The notes below the pieces were generated by a model that saw nothing but the letters and a program-made list of their open reading frames with translations, was not told the origin of the DNA and ran no database searches. Positions 1 through 5,917 of a stretch of 5,920 nucleotides of DNA are shown here, in pieces. Made by a program: the position numbers and the translations under genes. Position 1 is the first letter of the stretch. Each line of letters begins with the position of its first letter. The stretch comes from JALXDT01 sp964634755 (GTDB taxonomy: Bacteria > Acidobacteriota > Aminicenantia > JAMOAD01), in the NCBI GenBank assembly GCA_964634755.1, contig CAZWJH010000118.1, forward strand, positions 1 through 5,920, read 5' to 3'.

Positions 1-117
1 AAAGTAAAGGGAAGATACTTGAGAGTATTTGCAAAAAACAGAGGAATATGTCCCCCATGGCATAAAGGGGCAGGATGGAGAAGCTGGATTTTTGCGGACG
101 AAATTATAGTGAAGTAA
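1..117 (+). CDS. 3' end of a probable glycosidase (beta-N-acetylhexosaminidase type), partial
   Basis: The plus strand is open in frame 1 from the window edge to TAA at 115-117, followed at once by a second in-frame TAA at 118-120. The 38 visible residues contain RYLRVFAKNRG, then CPPWHKGAG, then SWIFADEIIVK. From memory, this pattern (Y-[LIV]-R-V-x-A-K-N, then P-x-W-H-x-G-A-G, then W-[LI]-F-x-D-E-I at the very C-terminus) is typical of the final beta-sandwich domain of family GH20 beta-N-acetylhexosaminidases and related glycosidases, which cut terminal N-acetylglucosamine from chitin- or glycan-derived sugars. No catalytic residue is visible because the catalytic domain would lie upstream of the window. 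The gene converges on the atp operon and ends 79 bases from the epsilon stop. The reading frame is well supported; the family is an inference from a short segment, and another carbohydrate-active or discoidin-like protein is possible. Confidence 0.5.
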   Translation, partial: KVKGRYLRVFAKNRGICPPWHKGAGWRSWIFADEIIVK

Positions 118-147
118 TAAGTAATACACTACCTTCCTTTAAAACAG

Positions 148-163
148 AAAAATTATAATTTTT
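148..163. terminator. AT-only perfect palindrome between convergent genes, possible weak terminator
   Basis: AAAAATTATAATTTTT is a perfect 16-bp palindrome in the 79-base gap between the plus-strand gene (stop at 115-117) and atpC (stop at 197-199). It could act on either strand, and the position suits a shared terminator. The stem has no G-C pairs and almost no loop, so as an intrinsic terminator it would be weak. I saw no GC-rich hairpin followed by a U tract elsewhere in 118-196. Confidence 0.25.
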
Positions 164-196
164 AATTTAGAAGCTTTGACTATTTTTTATATGAAT

Positions 197-598
197 TTAT
201 TTCGGTCTCAAAGAAAGTATGATTTCGTATTTTTTGCTCAGAAAAAGAGCTTTGTGAAATTCTTCTGCTGAAATTTCCCCTTTAATTCCCTTTTGCATAA
301 GTTCATCCTGCTCTTTTTTCTTTTCCTCTATTTCATCATAATCAACTTCTTCGGGATCGAGGGCTTCTTCACTTAATACGGAAACAGAATGGGGCTGTAC
401 ATCAAAGTATCCCCCCTGAACAAAGAGTGATTTTTTAAGAGTACCAGTTCTGTACCAGAGCTCACCCATTCCGAGCATAGCAAAAAATGGGGTGTGTCCT
501 TCCAAAACTCCCACATAGCCTAATTTTGCGGGAATTTCTATTTCATCTGCCTCTGTTTCCAAGATTATTCCCTGAGGTGTTATTATTTCAAACTTCAT
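197..598 (-). CDS. atpC: F1Fo ATP synthase epsilon subunit
   Basis: Epsilon is the small rotor subunit of F1; it binds gamma near the c-ring and in many bacteria restrains ATP hydrolysis. The 133-residue length is normal. Residues 1-82 form the N-terminal beta-sandwich, seen in the opening MKFEIITPQGIILE and in GYVGVLEGHTPFFAML at 27-42, the usual G-x-x-G-V-L-x-G-H-x-P core. Residues 83-133 form the charged C-terminal helical region. The loop normally read as LPG is IPAK here (22-25). I see no I-D-x-x-R-A type ATP-binding motif in the C-terminal helix, where DYDEIEEK stands. The ATG overlaps the beta stop by one base (TAATG), implying translational coupling; upstream AAAGG (603-607) or GGGAG (609-613) could serve as the ribosome site. 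It is the last gene of the operon. The identification is secure. Confidence 0.96.
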   Translation of the reverse strand: MKFEIITPQGIILETEADEIEIPAKLGYVGVLEGHTPFFAMLGMGELWYRTGTLKKSLFVQGGYFDVQPHSVSVLSEEALDPEEVDYDEIEEKKKEQDELMQKGIKGEISAEEFHKALFLSKKYEIILSLRPK

Positions 599-1863
599 TA
601 AACCTTTGCTCCCATTTTCTTGGCTTTTTCTTTAACCTCTTCAAGATTTCCAACCATATAAAAAGCCTGCTCCGGAAGGTGATCCCATTTTCCTTCAACA
701 ACCTCTTTAAAACTGGCAACTGTCTCTTCAATAGGCACATACTTTCCTTCTATCCCTGTAAATTGCTCAGCAACAAAGAAAGGCTGGGAAAGGAATTTTT
801 GAACCCTTCTTGCTCTGTTAACTATAACCTTGTCTTCTTCGGAAAGCTCTTCCATTCCCAATATTGCAATAATATCCTGAAGATCTTTATAACGCTGCAA
901 GATTTCTTTTACTCTTCTTGCTACCAAATAATGCTCCTCACCTATGATTTTAGGATCTAAAATTCTTGAAAATGAAGAGAGAGGATCAACAGCAGGATAG
1001 ATTCCCTGCTCTGTTAAAGCTCTTGAAAGGTTTGTGTTTGCGTCAAGGTGAGAGAATGTTGTAGCAGGAGCTGGGTCAGTATAGTCATCAGCAGGAACAT
1101 AAATCGCCTGAACAGAGGTGATGGAACCTTTTTTTGTGGATGTTATTCTTTCCTGAAGCTCTCCCATTTCAGTTGCAAGTGTTGGCTGGTATCCAACAGC
1201 CGAAGGGATTCTTCCCAAAAGTGCCGAAACTTCTGTTCCTGCCTGTGTGAATCTGAATATATTATCAATAAAAAGTAAAACATCCTGTCCCCTTTCATCC
1301 CTGAAAAATTCAGCCTGCGTAACTCCTGTAAGAGCAACTCTCAGTCTTGCACCGGGAGGCTCTGTCATCTGACCGTAAACAAGAACTGTCTTATTAATAA
1401 CACCTGATTCATTCATCTCAAGCCAGAGGTCATTACCCTCTCTTGTTCTNNNNNNNNNNNNNNNNNNNNNNNNNNNNNNNNNNNNNNNNNNNNNNNNNNN
1501 NNNNNNNNNNNNNNNNNNNNNNNNNNNNNNNNNNNNNNNNNNNNNNNNNACTGGCTCTCCCATAACATTTAACACTCTTCCCAAGCAGGCTTCTCCGACA
1601 GGAGCTGAAATAGGAGCTCCGGTATCTATTGCTTTCATTCCTCTTACAAGTCCGTCCGTGGGATTCATTGAAACAGTTCTTACTCTGTTCTCTCCCAAGT
1701 GCTGCTGAACTTCGGTTGTAACAGTTATCGGAGGGTCAATGTCAAAACCTTCGGATGTTATCTTAATTGCGGTGTAAATTTCCGGAAGATTATCCTTAAA
1801 TTCTATGTCAACGACATTTCCGATAACCTGTATGACTGTTCCGATGTTTTCCTTTTTGCTCAT
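598..1863 (-). CDS. atpD: F1Fo ATP synthase beta subunit (catalytic), interrupted by an assembly gap
   Basis: Beta carries the catalytic nucleotide sites of the F1 hexamer. Visible parts, numbered with the N run counted as residues 105-138: the N-terminal beta-barrel (1-80); RTREGND at 139-145; Walker B DVLLFID at 194-200; the adenine-pocket segment VGYQPTLATEMG; the ATPase alpha/beta signature PAVDPLSSFS at 290-299; and EELSEED at 338-344, a one-residue variant of the DELSEED lever that touches gamma. The C-terminal helical domain is complete and ends in KKMGAKV. The P-loop GGAGVGKT, its lysine and the catalytic glutamate just before RTREGND all fall in the N run. Their absence is an assembly gap, not a defect. 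The displayed 421 residues should be about 474 in reality. The ATG has a strong AAGGAGG five bases upstream. Frame agrees on both sides of the gap. Confidence 0.96.
   Translation of the reverse strand: MSKKENIGTVIQVIGNVVDIEFKDNLPEIYTAIKITSEGFDIDPPITVTTEVQQHLGENRVRTVSMNPTDGLVRGMKAIDTGAPISAPVGEACLGRVLNVMGEPXXXXXXXXXXXXXXXXXXXXXXXXXXXXXXXXXXRTREGNDLWLEMNESGVINKTVLVYGQMTEPPGARLRVALTGVTQAEFFRDERGQDVLLFIDNIFRFTQAGTEVSALLGRIPSAVGYQPTLATEMGELQERITSTKKGSITSVQAIYVPADDYTDPAPATTFSHLDANTNLSRALTEQGIYPAVDPLSSFSRILDPKIIGEEHYLVARRVKEILQRYKDLQDIIAILGMEELSEEDKVIVNRARRVQKFLSQPFFVAEQFTGIEGKYVPIEETVASFKEVVEGKWDHLPEQAFYMVGNLEEVKEKAKKMGAKV
1450..1549. other. Assembly gap (100 N) inside atpD
   Basis: Exactly 100 N separate the MGEP codons of beta from its RTREGND codons. 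The two bases next to the gap on the beta 5' side (GT) start a valine codon, giving MGEPV, the usual sequence at this point. From remembered family members, about 86 residues lie between that valine and RTREGND, which is about 259 bases. The round figure of 100 is therefore best read as a placeholder of unknown size, and distances measured across it are probably short by about 160 bases. Confidence 0.97.
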
Positions 1864-1868
1864 AATTA

Positions 1869-1875
1869 CCTCCTT
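1869..1875 (-). promoter_or_regulatory. Strong ribosome binding site of atpD
   Basis: AAGGAGG on the minus strand lies five bases upstream of the beta ATG. It overlaps the gamma stop codon, reading TAAGGAGG. It is the closest match to the anti-Shine-Dalgarno sequence in the operon and fixes the beta start. Confidence 0.9.
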
Positions 1876-2788
1876 ATTTCTTCATAGCTTCGGTAGCTGT
1901 TGTTATTTCAAGTATTTCTTTTGTTATTGCCGCCTGTCTTATCTTATTCATAGTAAGGGTAAGCGAATCAATCATGTCTGATGCATTTCTCGTAGCAAGG
2001 TCCATTGCAAGCATCCTTGATGCATGCTCTGATGCTGCGGATTCAAGAAGTATCTTGTAAAAATAGTTTTTAAGATAAAGGGGAATAATATTATCAAAAA
2101 TCTCTTCAACAGAAGGTTCAAATTCGTACTCTAAAACCTTTTCCTCTTCATCCTCAATTTCCACAGGCTGAATTGGTAGAAATTTTTCAAATACAAGCTC
2201 TGATTTGCTTACTGAATAAAATCTATTGTAAATAATATAAATGGCATCAACCTTTTTATCTTCTTCAATTTCCTCTTTTTTATCACCTTCTTCTTTAAAT
2301 CCGGTAAAATGTGAAATTATGTTCTCCGAAATTTCCTTGCTTTTCAAATAATCAAGCTTCATAAAAAAATCCTTGTAAACTTCAACGACATCTTCTCCTT
2401 TAAATTTAAAGAAATCGTATCCTTTTTTACCAATGGAAATAAGATTAACCTTTATTCCACTTTCTTCCAACTCTCTTTTTCTTTCATAATAATATTTAAT
2501 CGTATTGGAATTAAATGCTCCGCAAAGGCCCTTATCGCCAGTTATGACCACAAGATCTACTTTTTCTTCCTTCTCCTTTGCTTCAAAATACAGGTTCTTT
2601 AAATCCGGGTTTTTCGCTTTGATATTTGAAAGTATTTTCCCCAATTTCTCTGAAAATGGCCTTGTTTTGTAAACCTGAGTCTGAGCCCTTTTTAATTTGG
2701 CAGCCGAAACGCTTTTCATTGCCTTTGTAAGCTGCCTTGTGTTTTTAACACTCTTAATTCTTCTTCTTAAATCAATTAAGGTAGCCAT
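1874..2788 (-). CDS. atpG: F1Fo ATP synthase gamma subunit
   Basis: Gamma is the central rotor shaft that turns inside the alpha3-beta3 hexamer and couples it to the c-ring. The N-terminal helix is typical (MATLIDLRRRIKSVKNTRQL, then TKAMKSVSAAKLKRAQ), followed by the Rossmann-like core with VITGDKGLCGAFN at 81-93. The conserved C-terminal helix runs through SEHASRMLAMDLATRNASDMI and ends NKIRQAAITKEILEI at 281-295. At 304 residues it is about 15 longer than the common 285-290. The excess appears to be a Lys/Glu/Asp-rich stretch at about 164-179, just before the VDAIYIIYNRF strand, and an acidic run at 210-217. The only cysteine is C89 in the conserved GLCG, so the chloroplast-type redox switch is absent. 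The ATG overlaps the alpha stop by one base (TAATG). AAGGAG (2800-2805) lies 11 bases upstream, a rather long spacing. Confidence 0.97.
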   Translation of the reverse strand: MATLIDLRRRIKSVKNTRQLTKAMKSVSAAKLKRAQTQVYKTRPFSEKLGKILSNIKAKNPDLKNLYFEAKEKEEKVDLVVITGDKGLCGAFNSNTIKYYYERKRELEESGIKVNLISIGKKGYDFFKFKGEDVVEVYKDFFMKLDYLKSKEISENIISHFTGFKEEGDKKEEIEEDKKVDAIYIIYNRFYSVSKSELVFEKFLPIQPVEIEDEEEKVLEYEFEPSVEEIFDNIIPLYLKNYFYKILLESAASEHASRMLAMDLATRNASDMIDSLTLTMNKIRQAAITKEILEITTATEAMKK

Positions 2789-4311
2789 TAGAGATTATTC
2801 TCCTTTTTAAACTCATCGTGAAATTTTGTAATGGTATCCTTTATTTTCTTATCAAGCTCATCATCAAGAACTTTTTTCTCTCTAATGTCAGAATATATAT
2901 CAGGCTTATAATCCTCTATGTATTTGTAAAGTTCATCTTCAAATTTTCTAACCAAATCAACCGGAATATCATCTAAAAATCCCTTTGTCCCCGCATAAAT
3001 AGCCACAATCTGCTTTTCAACAGGAAGAGGCTGATATTGATCCTGTTTCAGGAGTTCAACAAGTCTTTTACCTCTTTCAAGCTGGGCAACAGTGGCTTTG
3101 TCAAGGTCAGAGCCAAACTGGGCGAATGCTTCCAATTCTCTGAACTGAGCGAGTTCAAGTCTTAAACTTCCTGCGACTTTTTTCATAGCTTTGATTTGAG
3201 CACTTCCTCCGACTCTTGAAACTGAAATACCAACATTAATAGCTGGCCTTATACCGGCATTAAAATAATCGGGTTCAAGATAGATCTGACCATCTGTAAT
3301 TGAAATAACATTTGTTGGGATATACCCTGAAACATCTCCGGCCTGTGTTTCAATAATCGGAAGAGCTGTAAGCGAACCTGCACCGAGTTCATTATTAAGC
3401 TTTGCAGCTCTTTCCAGAAGTCTTGAATGGAGATAAAAGACATCGCCAGGATAAGCTTCTCTTCCGGGAGGTCTTCTTAAAAGAAGTGAAATTTCTCTGT
3501 ATGCCTGAGCATGTTTTGAAAGGTCATCATATATAATTAAAGCATGTCTTTTGCTATCTCTGAAATACTCTCCCATAGCACATCCTGCATAAGGAGCAAT
3601 ATACTGAAGAGGGGCAGGTTCTGAAGCTGATGCTGCAACAACAATAGTATAATTCATAGCCCCTTTCTCTTCCAATTTTTTAACAACCTGAGCAATAGTG
3701 GATTGTTTCTGCCCTATGGCAACATATATACAGATAACATCTCCCTCATTTTTCTGATTAATAATGGTATCTATTGCAATGGCTGTTTTTCCTATCTGTC
3801 TGTCTCCAATTATAAGTTCTCTCTGCCCTCTTCCTATGGGAATCATTGAATCAATTGCCTTAAGTCCTGTCTGCAAAGGCTCTTTAACCGGTTGCCTGTC
3901 AATAACACCGGGAGCTAATCTTTCAATGGGATTATATTTCTTAACCTTTATTTCACCTTTTCCATCTATAGGTCTTCCCAGAGGATCAACGACCCTGCCG
4001 ATAAGCTCCTCTCCAACCGGAACCGAAATAACTCTCTTTGTCCTTTTTACTATATCTCCCTCTTTGATAAGATCTGTTTCACCCAAAAGAACAACTCCGA
4101 CATTATCCTCTTCAAGGTTAAGAGCTATTCCGAAAACATCATGAGGAAATTCTATGAGTTCATTATACATTACCTTATCAAGTCCATGTACACGGGCAAT
4201 TCCGTCTCCTACACTTATAACAACACCTTTTTCCTCAATGTCAATCTCTGTTTTAAACTTTGAAATTTGCTCCTTAATAATTCTACTTATTTCGTCAGCT
4301 CTAATCTCCAT
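2788..4311 (-). CDS. atpA: F1Fo ATP synthase alpha subunit
   Basis: Alpha alternates with beta in the F1 hexamer, carries the non-catalytic nucleotide sites and supplies the arginine finger to the catalytic sites. The 507-residue length is normal. In order: an N-terminal helix that meets delta (MEIRADEISRIIKEQI); the beta-barrel with GVVISVGDGIARVHGL at about 29-44; RVVDPLGRPIDGKG at 106-119; the P-loop GDRQIGKT at 169-176; Walker B-like LIIYDD at 258-263; the ATPase alpha/beta signature PAINVGISVS at 356-365; the arginine finger R366 followed by VGGSAQ; and the C-terminal helical domain from about 380 (RLELAQFRELEAFAQFGSDL). The P-loop normally reads GDRQTGKT; residue 173 is Ile here, while the binding Lys and Thr are intact. 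The ATG is one base after the delta stop, with AAGGAG (4319-4324) seven bases upstream. Confidence 0.98.
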   Translation of the reverse strand: MEIRADEISRIIKEQISKFKTEIDIEEKGVVISVGDGIARVHGLDKVMYNELIEFPHDVFGIALNLEEDNVGVVLLGETDLIKEGDIVKRTKRVISVPVGEELIGRVVDPLGRPIDGKGEIKVKKYNPIERLAPGVIDRQPVKEPLQTGLKAIDSMIPIGRGQRELIIGDRQIGKTAIAIDTIINQKNEGDVICIYVAIGQKQSTIAQVVKKLEEKGAMNYTIVVAASASEPAPLQYIAPYAGCAMGEYFRDSKRHALIIYDDLSKHAQAYREISLLLRRPPGREAYPGDVFYLHSRLLERAAKLNNELGAGSLTALPIIETQAGDVSGYIPTNVISITDGQIYLEPDYFNAGIRPAINVGISVSRVGGSAQIKAMKKVAGSLRLELAQFRELEAFAQFGSDLDKATVAQLERGKRLVELLKQDQYQPLPVEKQIVAIYAGTKGFLDDIPVDLVRKFEDELYKYIEDYKPDIYSDIREKKVLDDELDKKIKDTITKFHDEFKKENNL

Positions 4312-4312
4312 T

Positions 4313-4855
4313 TTAATTCTCCTTGATTATTTTTTCCTTTAATTTGCTAAGGGCACCAGAGATGCTCCCATCATAGTAAGTACTTTTATATTTAATTAAA
4401 ATTCCACCGATTAAACTCTTATCAAGAATGAATTCGGCATCAACCTTTCCACCGAATTTTTTCTCAAGGGATTTTAATGTCTCTTTCTTCATTTCAGCAT
4501 CCAATTTCAGAGGGGTATAAACTTTGACCGGATAAATATTGTTTTCTTCCTCCCAGATTTTCACAAACTCATTTATTATAAATGGAAGGTAATGAAGTCT
4601 TCCTTTATCTATAAGAAGAAGTATTAAATTGGAGCTTACATCCGAAAGCTTAATTTCCTTTAAAACCGCTTCAACCACGCTTCTTTTTTGATTTTTTGTA
4701 TAAAAAGGATTTAAAAGGAATTCTTTTAGCTCCTTGTTTGAGCGTAAAATCTCTGCAAAAGCATTAAGCTCATTCTTTGTTTCCTCAAACTTTTTTCCGT
4801 CTATTGCTTTGTAAATTCCGAGAGCATACCTTTTTGCTATTATTTCTTCTCTCAA
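4313..4855 (-). CDS. atpH: F1Fo ATP synthase delta subunit (OSCP homologue), TTG start
   Basis: Delta sits on top of the F1 hexamer, bound to the alpha N-termini, and joins it to the b/b' stalk. The 180-residue length is normal. The N-terminal helical domain starts with the typical IAKRYALGIYKA at 6-17 and contains FLLNPFYTKNQKRSVVEAVL at about 46-65. The C-terminal domain holds the family signature DKSLIGGILIKYKSTYYDGS at 145-164, followed by SGALSKLKEKI. The start is TTG (complement of 4853-4855), placed so that TTGA overlaps the b-subunit TGA stop by four bases. No other methionine codon occurs before residue 122, and MREEIIAKRYA is where the family begins, so TTG is well supported. Upstream GAGAGGG (4860-4866) is a weak ribosome site; reinitiation after subunit b is likely. 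Confidence 0.94.
   Translation of the reverse strand: MREEIIAKRYALGIYKAIDGKKFEETKNELNAFAEILRSNKELKEFLLNPFYTKNQKRSVVEAVLKEIKLSDVSSNLILLLIDKGRLHYLPFIINEFVKIWEEENNIYPVKVYTPLKLDAEMKKETLKSLEKKFGGKVDAEFILDKSLIGGILIKYKSTYYDGSISGALSKLKEKIIKEN
4319..4324 (-). promoter_or_regulatory. Ribosome binding site of atpA
   Basis: AAGGAG on the minus strand lies seven bases before the alpha ATG, inside the last codons of delta. This near-optimal spacing selects the ATG at 4309-4311 and suits the high demand for alpha (three copies per enzyme). Confidence 0.85.
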
Positions 4856-5412
4856 TTTACCCTCTCTATTTCTTTCAAAAATCTTCTTATAATTGCCTGT
4901 TGGGTTCCCTTATCAAGTCTCTTTTTTATTTTTTCCTCTGCTTCTTTTATGGAAATATCAAGAGCGAACATCTTTATTTCTCTTAATTTCTCATTGTAAA
5001 TCCTTTCTATTTCAAGCTCAGAAAATCTTTTTATTTTAGCAATCTCTTCCTCTATCTTTCTCTCTATCATTTTTTTATCTTTTTCAGCCTCTCTTTCAAA
5101 TCTTCCTTTAATTTCATCCAGCTCTTTTTTAAGATTATCCACTCTTGCCAATACTTTTTTCAGGTTTTCTTCAGCCTCTTTTTTTTCCTTTTCCGCTGTT
5201 TCATAAACAGCCTTTTCTTCAGATGCTCTGTTTTTAAAATAAGAAGATATTGGTTTATATAAAATATAGGCAAGAGATCCCCATAAAATCGTAGAATTTA
5301 CTATTTTGCCTAACACCTGACTGAGCTCATGTCCTCCTCCACTGTGTTCAGCAGCAAAAGTAACTCCCATTGCCACAAAAAACATTAAACTGCTGACAAA
5401 ACTTTTTTTCAT
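4852..5412 (-). CDS. atpF: F1Fo ATP synthase subunit b, with signal peptide
   Basis: Subunit b is one strand of the peripheral stalk, anchored in the membrane and reaching up to delta. Of 186 residues, 1-20 look like a cleavable signal peptide (MKKS, a hydrophobic stretch, then VTFA before AEHSGGGHE). A second hydrophobic segment at about 35-56 (IVNSTILWGSLAYILYKPI) is the real membrane anchor, ending in the Y-K-P-I motif usual at the b neck. From about 60 to 186 it is a long, highly charged helix rich in Lys and Glu, suited to the right-handed b-b' coiled coil. A cleaved leader on b is known in several Gram-negative lineages that also have b'. The ATG overlaps the b' stop by four bases (ATGA). 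A GGAGAAGG site lies at 5423-5430, ten bases upstream. Assignment as b rather than b' rests on gene order and the longer N-terminus. Confidence 0.9.
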   Translation of the reverse strand: MKKSFVSSLMFFVAMGVTFAAEHSGGGHELSQVLGKIVNSTILWGSLAYILYKPISSYFKNRASEEKAVYETAEKEKKEAEENLKKVLARVDNLKKELDEIKGRFEREAEKDKKMIERKIEEEIAKIKRFSELEIERIYNEKLREIKMFALDISIKEAEEKIKKRLDKGTQQAIIRRFLKEIERVN

Positions 5413-5828
5413 TGTTCTAAAACCTTCTCCACTATATCTTTTGTAATATTCTTTAAATCTTTCTCAATATCTTTTTTAATTTTGGGAACCTCCCTCTCAA
5501 GTTCCTCCTTTATTTCTTTGACTTTAATTTCAGCATCTTTCTTTGCTTTTTCCACTATTTTTTGATATTTAAAAAGAGCTTCATCCCTGATTTTTTCCCT
5601 CTCCTCCTTTGATTCAATTGTAATCCTTTTGATTTCCTCTTCAATATAAGCGAGTTTTTTTTCAATCTCTATCTCGGCTTTTTCTTTTCCTTTCATATTA
5701 TCAGCCACTACTTTTCTACGTTCTTCAATCACCTTTCCTACAGGTTTGAAAAAGATTTTATCAAGAATAATAAGAAGGATCCACACAAAAAAAATAACAG
5801 CGAATATTGACCCGTCTATTGATATCAT
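5409..5828 (-). CDS. atpF2: F1Fo ATP synthase subunit b' (second b-type stalk subunit)
   Basis: This is the second, non-identical stalk strand, pairing with b to form a heterodimeric peripheral stalk. Its 139 residues fit b'. A single membrane segment lies at about 7-23 (SIFAVIFFVWILLIILD), followed by the neck motif KIFFKPVGKVIEERR at 24-38 (compare the usual L-F-K-P-x-x-x-x-x-E-R-R). A charged coiled-coil helix then runs to the end. There is no cleavable leader. It is the first gene of the operon; its TGA overlaps the ATG of b. The start is firm: an in-frame TGA lies just upstream (5862-5864) and no ATG, GTG or TTG occurs between. There is no Shine-Dalgarno sequence before the ATG, in line with the predicted leaderless transcript. 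Confidence 0.92.
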   Translation of the reverse strand: MISIDGSIFAVIFFVWILLIILDKIFFKPVGKVIEERRKVVADNMKGKEKAEIEIEKKLAYIEEEIKRITIESKEEREKIRDEALFKYQKIVEKAKKDAEIKVKEIKEELEREVPKIKKDIEKDLKNITKDIVEKVLEQ

Positions 5829-5878
5829 AATGGTTAAGATTACTAAAAAATTTTTTATCTGTCAAGATGCAACCATTA
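5828..5878. repeat. 8-bp inverted repeat flanking the atp promoter
   Basis: TAATGGTT at 5828-5835 and AACCATTA at 5871-5878 are perfect inverted copies, 35 bases apart. The left arm touches the b' start codon and the expected transcription start; the right arm lies upstream of the -35. Both promoter hexamers sit between the arms. This could be a two-site operator. Eight-base arms can also arise by chance in AT-rich DNA. Confidence 0.3.
5837..5865 (-). promoter_or_regulatory. Candidate sigma-70 promoter of the atp operon
   Basis: On the minus strand, a perfect -35 TTGACA (5860-5865) is followed by a 17-base spacer and TAATCT (5837-5842), which keeps T1, A2 and T6 of the -10 consensus. The spacer contains the palindrome AAAAAATTTTTT (5845-5856), which may bend the DNA. 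Only eight bases separate the -10 from the b' ATG (5826-5828), so transcription should start about 0-4 bases before the ATG. The -10 is only 3 of 6, so the -35 and the spacing carry the call. Confidence 0.55.
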
Positions 5879-5917
5879 GCTATAAAAGAAAAAAATACCA
5901 CCTAAATAAAGATGCAA
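5864..5917. repeat. 9-bp direct repeat AAGATGCAA upstream of the atp operon
   Basis: AAGATGCAA occurs at 5864-5872 and 5909-5917, 45 bases apart start to start. The first copy overlaps the -35 hexamer by two bases. It may be a regulator site or chance. Confidence 0.25.

Noticed and set aside
487..1278. Plus-strand open frames opposite epsilon and beta (487-960 and 1048-1278)
   Set aside because: They are antisense to well-identified atp genes, have no family features and no ribosome sites, and read as hydrophobic or Ser/Cys-rich shadow translations.
598..1863. Beta subunit as a truncated or P-loop-less paralogue
   Set aside because: The missing part coincides exactly with the N run, and both flanks match normal beta in the same frame, so it is an assembly gap.
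1874..2788. Chloroplast/cyanobacterial-type regulatory insert in gamma
   Set aside because: The extra residues lie at a different point and contain no cysteines; the only cysteine is in the conserved GLCG motif.
3764..4342. Plus-strand open frames opposite alpha (3764-4144, 4154-4342)
   Set aside because: They mirror the conserved alpha coding frame and have no independent support.
4852..5828. b' and b as a duplicated or frameshifted single gene
   Set aside because: Each has its own membrane anchor, neck motif and coiled coil, their sequences differ, and they join through an ordinary ATGA overlap.
5845..5856. AAAAAATTTTTT palindrome as a terminator or operator in its own right
   Set aside because: It has no loop or GC stem and falls exactly in the promoter spacer, so it is better treated as part of that promoter.
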